From: CAYFLR01 sp964343805
Lineage (GTDB): Bacteria > Bdellovibrionota_B > Oligoflexia > CAYFLR01
DNA: 64,000 bases
NCBI GenBank assembly: GCA_964343805.1
Contig: CAYFLR010000014.1
Location: forward strand, 42,066-106,065
Direction: 5' to 3'
In this document: positions 63,661 to 64,000 of the stretch, piece by piece
Numbering within the stretch: position 1 is the first letter of the stretch
Layout: every line of letters starts with the position of its first letter
Made by a program: the position numbers and the translations under genes
The notes under the pieces: generated by a model
Told to the model about the DNA's origin: nothing
The model's database searches: none
The model's input: the letters and a program-made list of their open reading frames with translations, nothing else

Positions 63661-64000
63661 CGGACAGATCTTCGCTTCTGAAAATGAGAGTCTAACTACT
63701 GTCCGCTATTTTGCTGAAAAAGCGGACACATCTCCATCTCTGAAGTTGAGAGCCTAACTACTGTCCGCTATTTTGCTGAAAAAGCGGACAGCTCTCCGTC
63801 TCTGAAGTTGAGAGTCCGACTACTGTCCACTATTTTGCCGTTAAAGCGGACAGCTCTCCATCTCTAAAAATGAGAGCCTAACAACTGTCCGCTATTTTGC
63901 CGTTAAAGCGGACAGATCTCCATCTCTGACAATGAGAGTCTAACAACTGTCCGCTATTTTGCCGTTAAAGCGGACAGATCTCCGTCTCTGAAAATGAGAG
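63661..64000. repeat. 62-bp tandem hairpin array (REP-like), continues past the window
   Basis: About five and a half units of exactly 62 bases recur; the GTCC of successive units is at 63701, 63763, 63825, 63887 and 63949. Each has GTCCGC, a 15-base loop, then GCGGAC, and a second small stem TCTC...GAGA. Copies differ at a few positions, and pairs of neighbours share variants (GCTGAAAAA in the first two; GCCGTTAAA in the last three). One unit has lost a stem base (GTCCAC). The repeats abut the RAYT gene and are its likely substrate. No gene lies in 63587-64000. Confidence 0.88.

Noticed and set aside
63661..64000. CRISPR array
   Set aside because: The whole 62-base unit is conserved, with no variable spacers, and no cas genes are present.
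63661..64000. Integron attC sites (CCTAAC and GTTAAA boxes in the repeat)
   Set aside because: Box sequences and spacing do not match attC, there are no cassette genes between units, and no integrase is seen.
1..64000. tRNA or rRNA genes
   Set aside because: No cloverleaf with a terminal CCA or rRNA-like stretch was recognised in the intergenic regions read by eye.

Overview
The window reads as a draft chromosomal contig (three N-runs) from a Gram-negative bacterium of moderate to low GC. The signs of an outer membrane are two TolC-family proteins, many lipoproteins with a clear lipobox, and periplasmic binding proteins. The mix of elaborate sensor kinases, kelch, choice-of-anchor and beta-helix lipoproteins, two-CW and PAS-CxxC cysteine motifs and RAYT transposases would suit a Bdellovibrionota or 'deltaproteobacterial' lineage. 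That placement is inference; there is no rRNA or other phylogenetic marker here. TTG starts are used several times. TAA, TAG and TGA all end well-recognised genes, so the code is standard.

Layout. 1-1.4 kb: a small secreted protein, then a LuxR-type regulator with a cysteine-rich two-CW sensor. 1.4-6.5 kb (minus): a compact operon of nucleoside deaminase, aldehyde dehydrogenase, radical-SAM/SPASM enzyme, single-domain response regulator and a ClC chloride channel broken by one in-frame TGA. 6.6-9.1 kb: an EamA transporter with a histidine-rich tail and a TolC protein. 9.4-18 kb: an abundant-looking secreted protein, two sensor kinases, a phosphodiesterase, a lipoprotein and a DHH phosphoesterase.

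18.1-28.8 kb is the most striking part. A gene for a ~2,038-residue acidic protein has three nested levels of repeats (about 29 aa, about 174 aa, 522 aa). It is followed by a palindromic 130-bp tandem repeat, a TolC-family outer-membrane channel, and a protein that joins three cytosolic GAF domains through one membrane helix to a HlyD-type periplasmic adaptor. I read this as a dedicated export system for the giant protein, with export controlled by a cytosolic signal. No energising inner-membrane subunit is present in the window.

28.8-38.8 kb: lipoproteins (one DUF2252), a cytosolic hybrid kinase, an ankyrin protein, a Na/Pi symporter-PhoU protein, a methyltransferase, and a CarH-like B12 photosensor module whose conserved Trp codon is an amber stop, overlapping a small helical partner gene. 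A two-palindrome element upstream of this sensor recurs upstream of the two-CW LuxR gene. 38.8-53 kb: large surface lipoproteins (beta-helix; serine-beta-lactamase fused to astacin protease; Ig plus 12 kelch repeats), a DISM-7TM kinase-phosphatase fusion divergent from a PstS-like binding protein, an HD protein and a RAYT transposase. 53-57.3 kb: pstSCAB-phoU with a possible Pho box. 57.3-61.2 kb: deoC, an ALDH16-type double aldehyde dehydrogenase and ogt. 61.2-64 kb: a MITE-like element that supplies the 3' end of a LysR gene, a leader with an attenuator-like hairpin before a small secreted protein, and a RAYT transposase next to a 62-bp hairpin repeat array that runs off the window.
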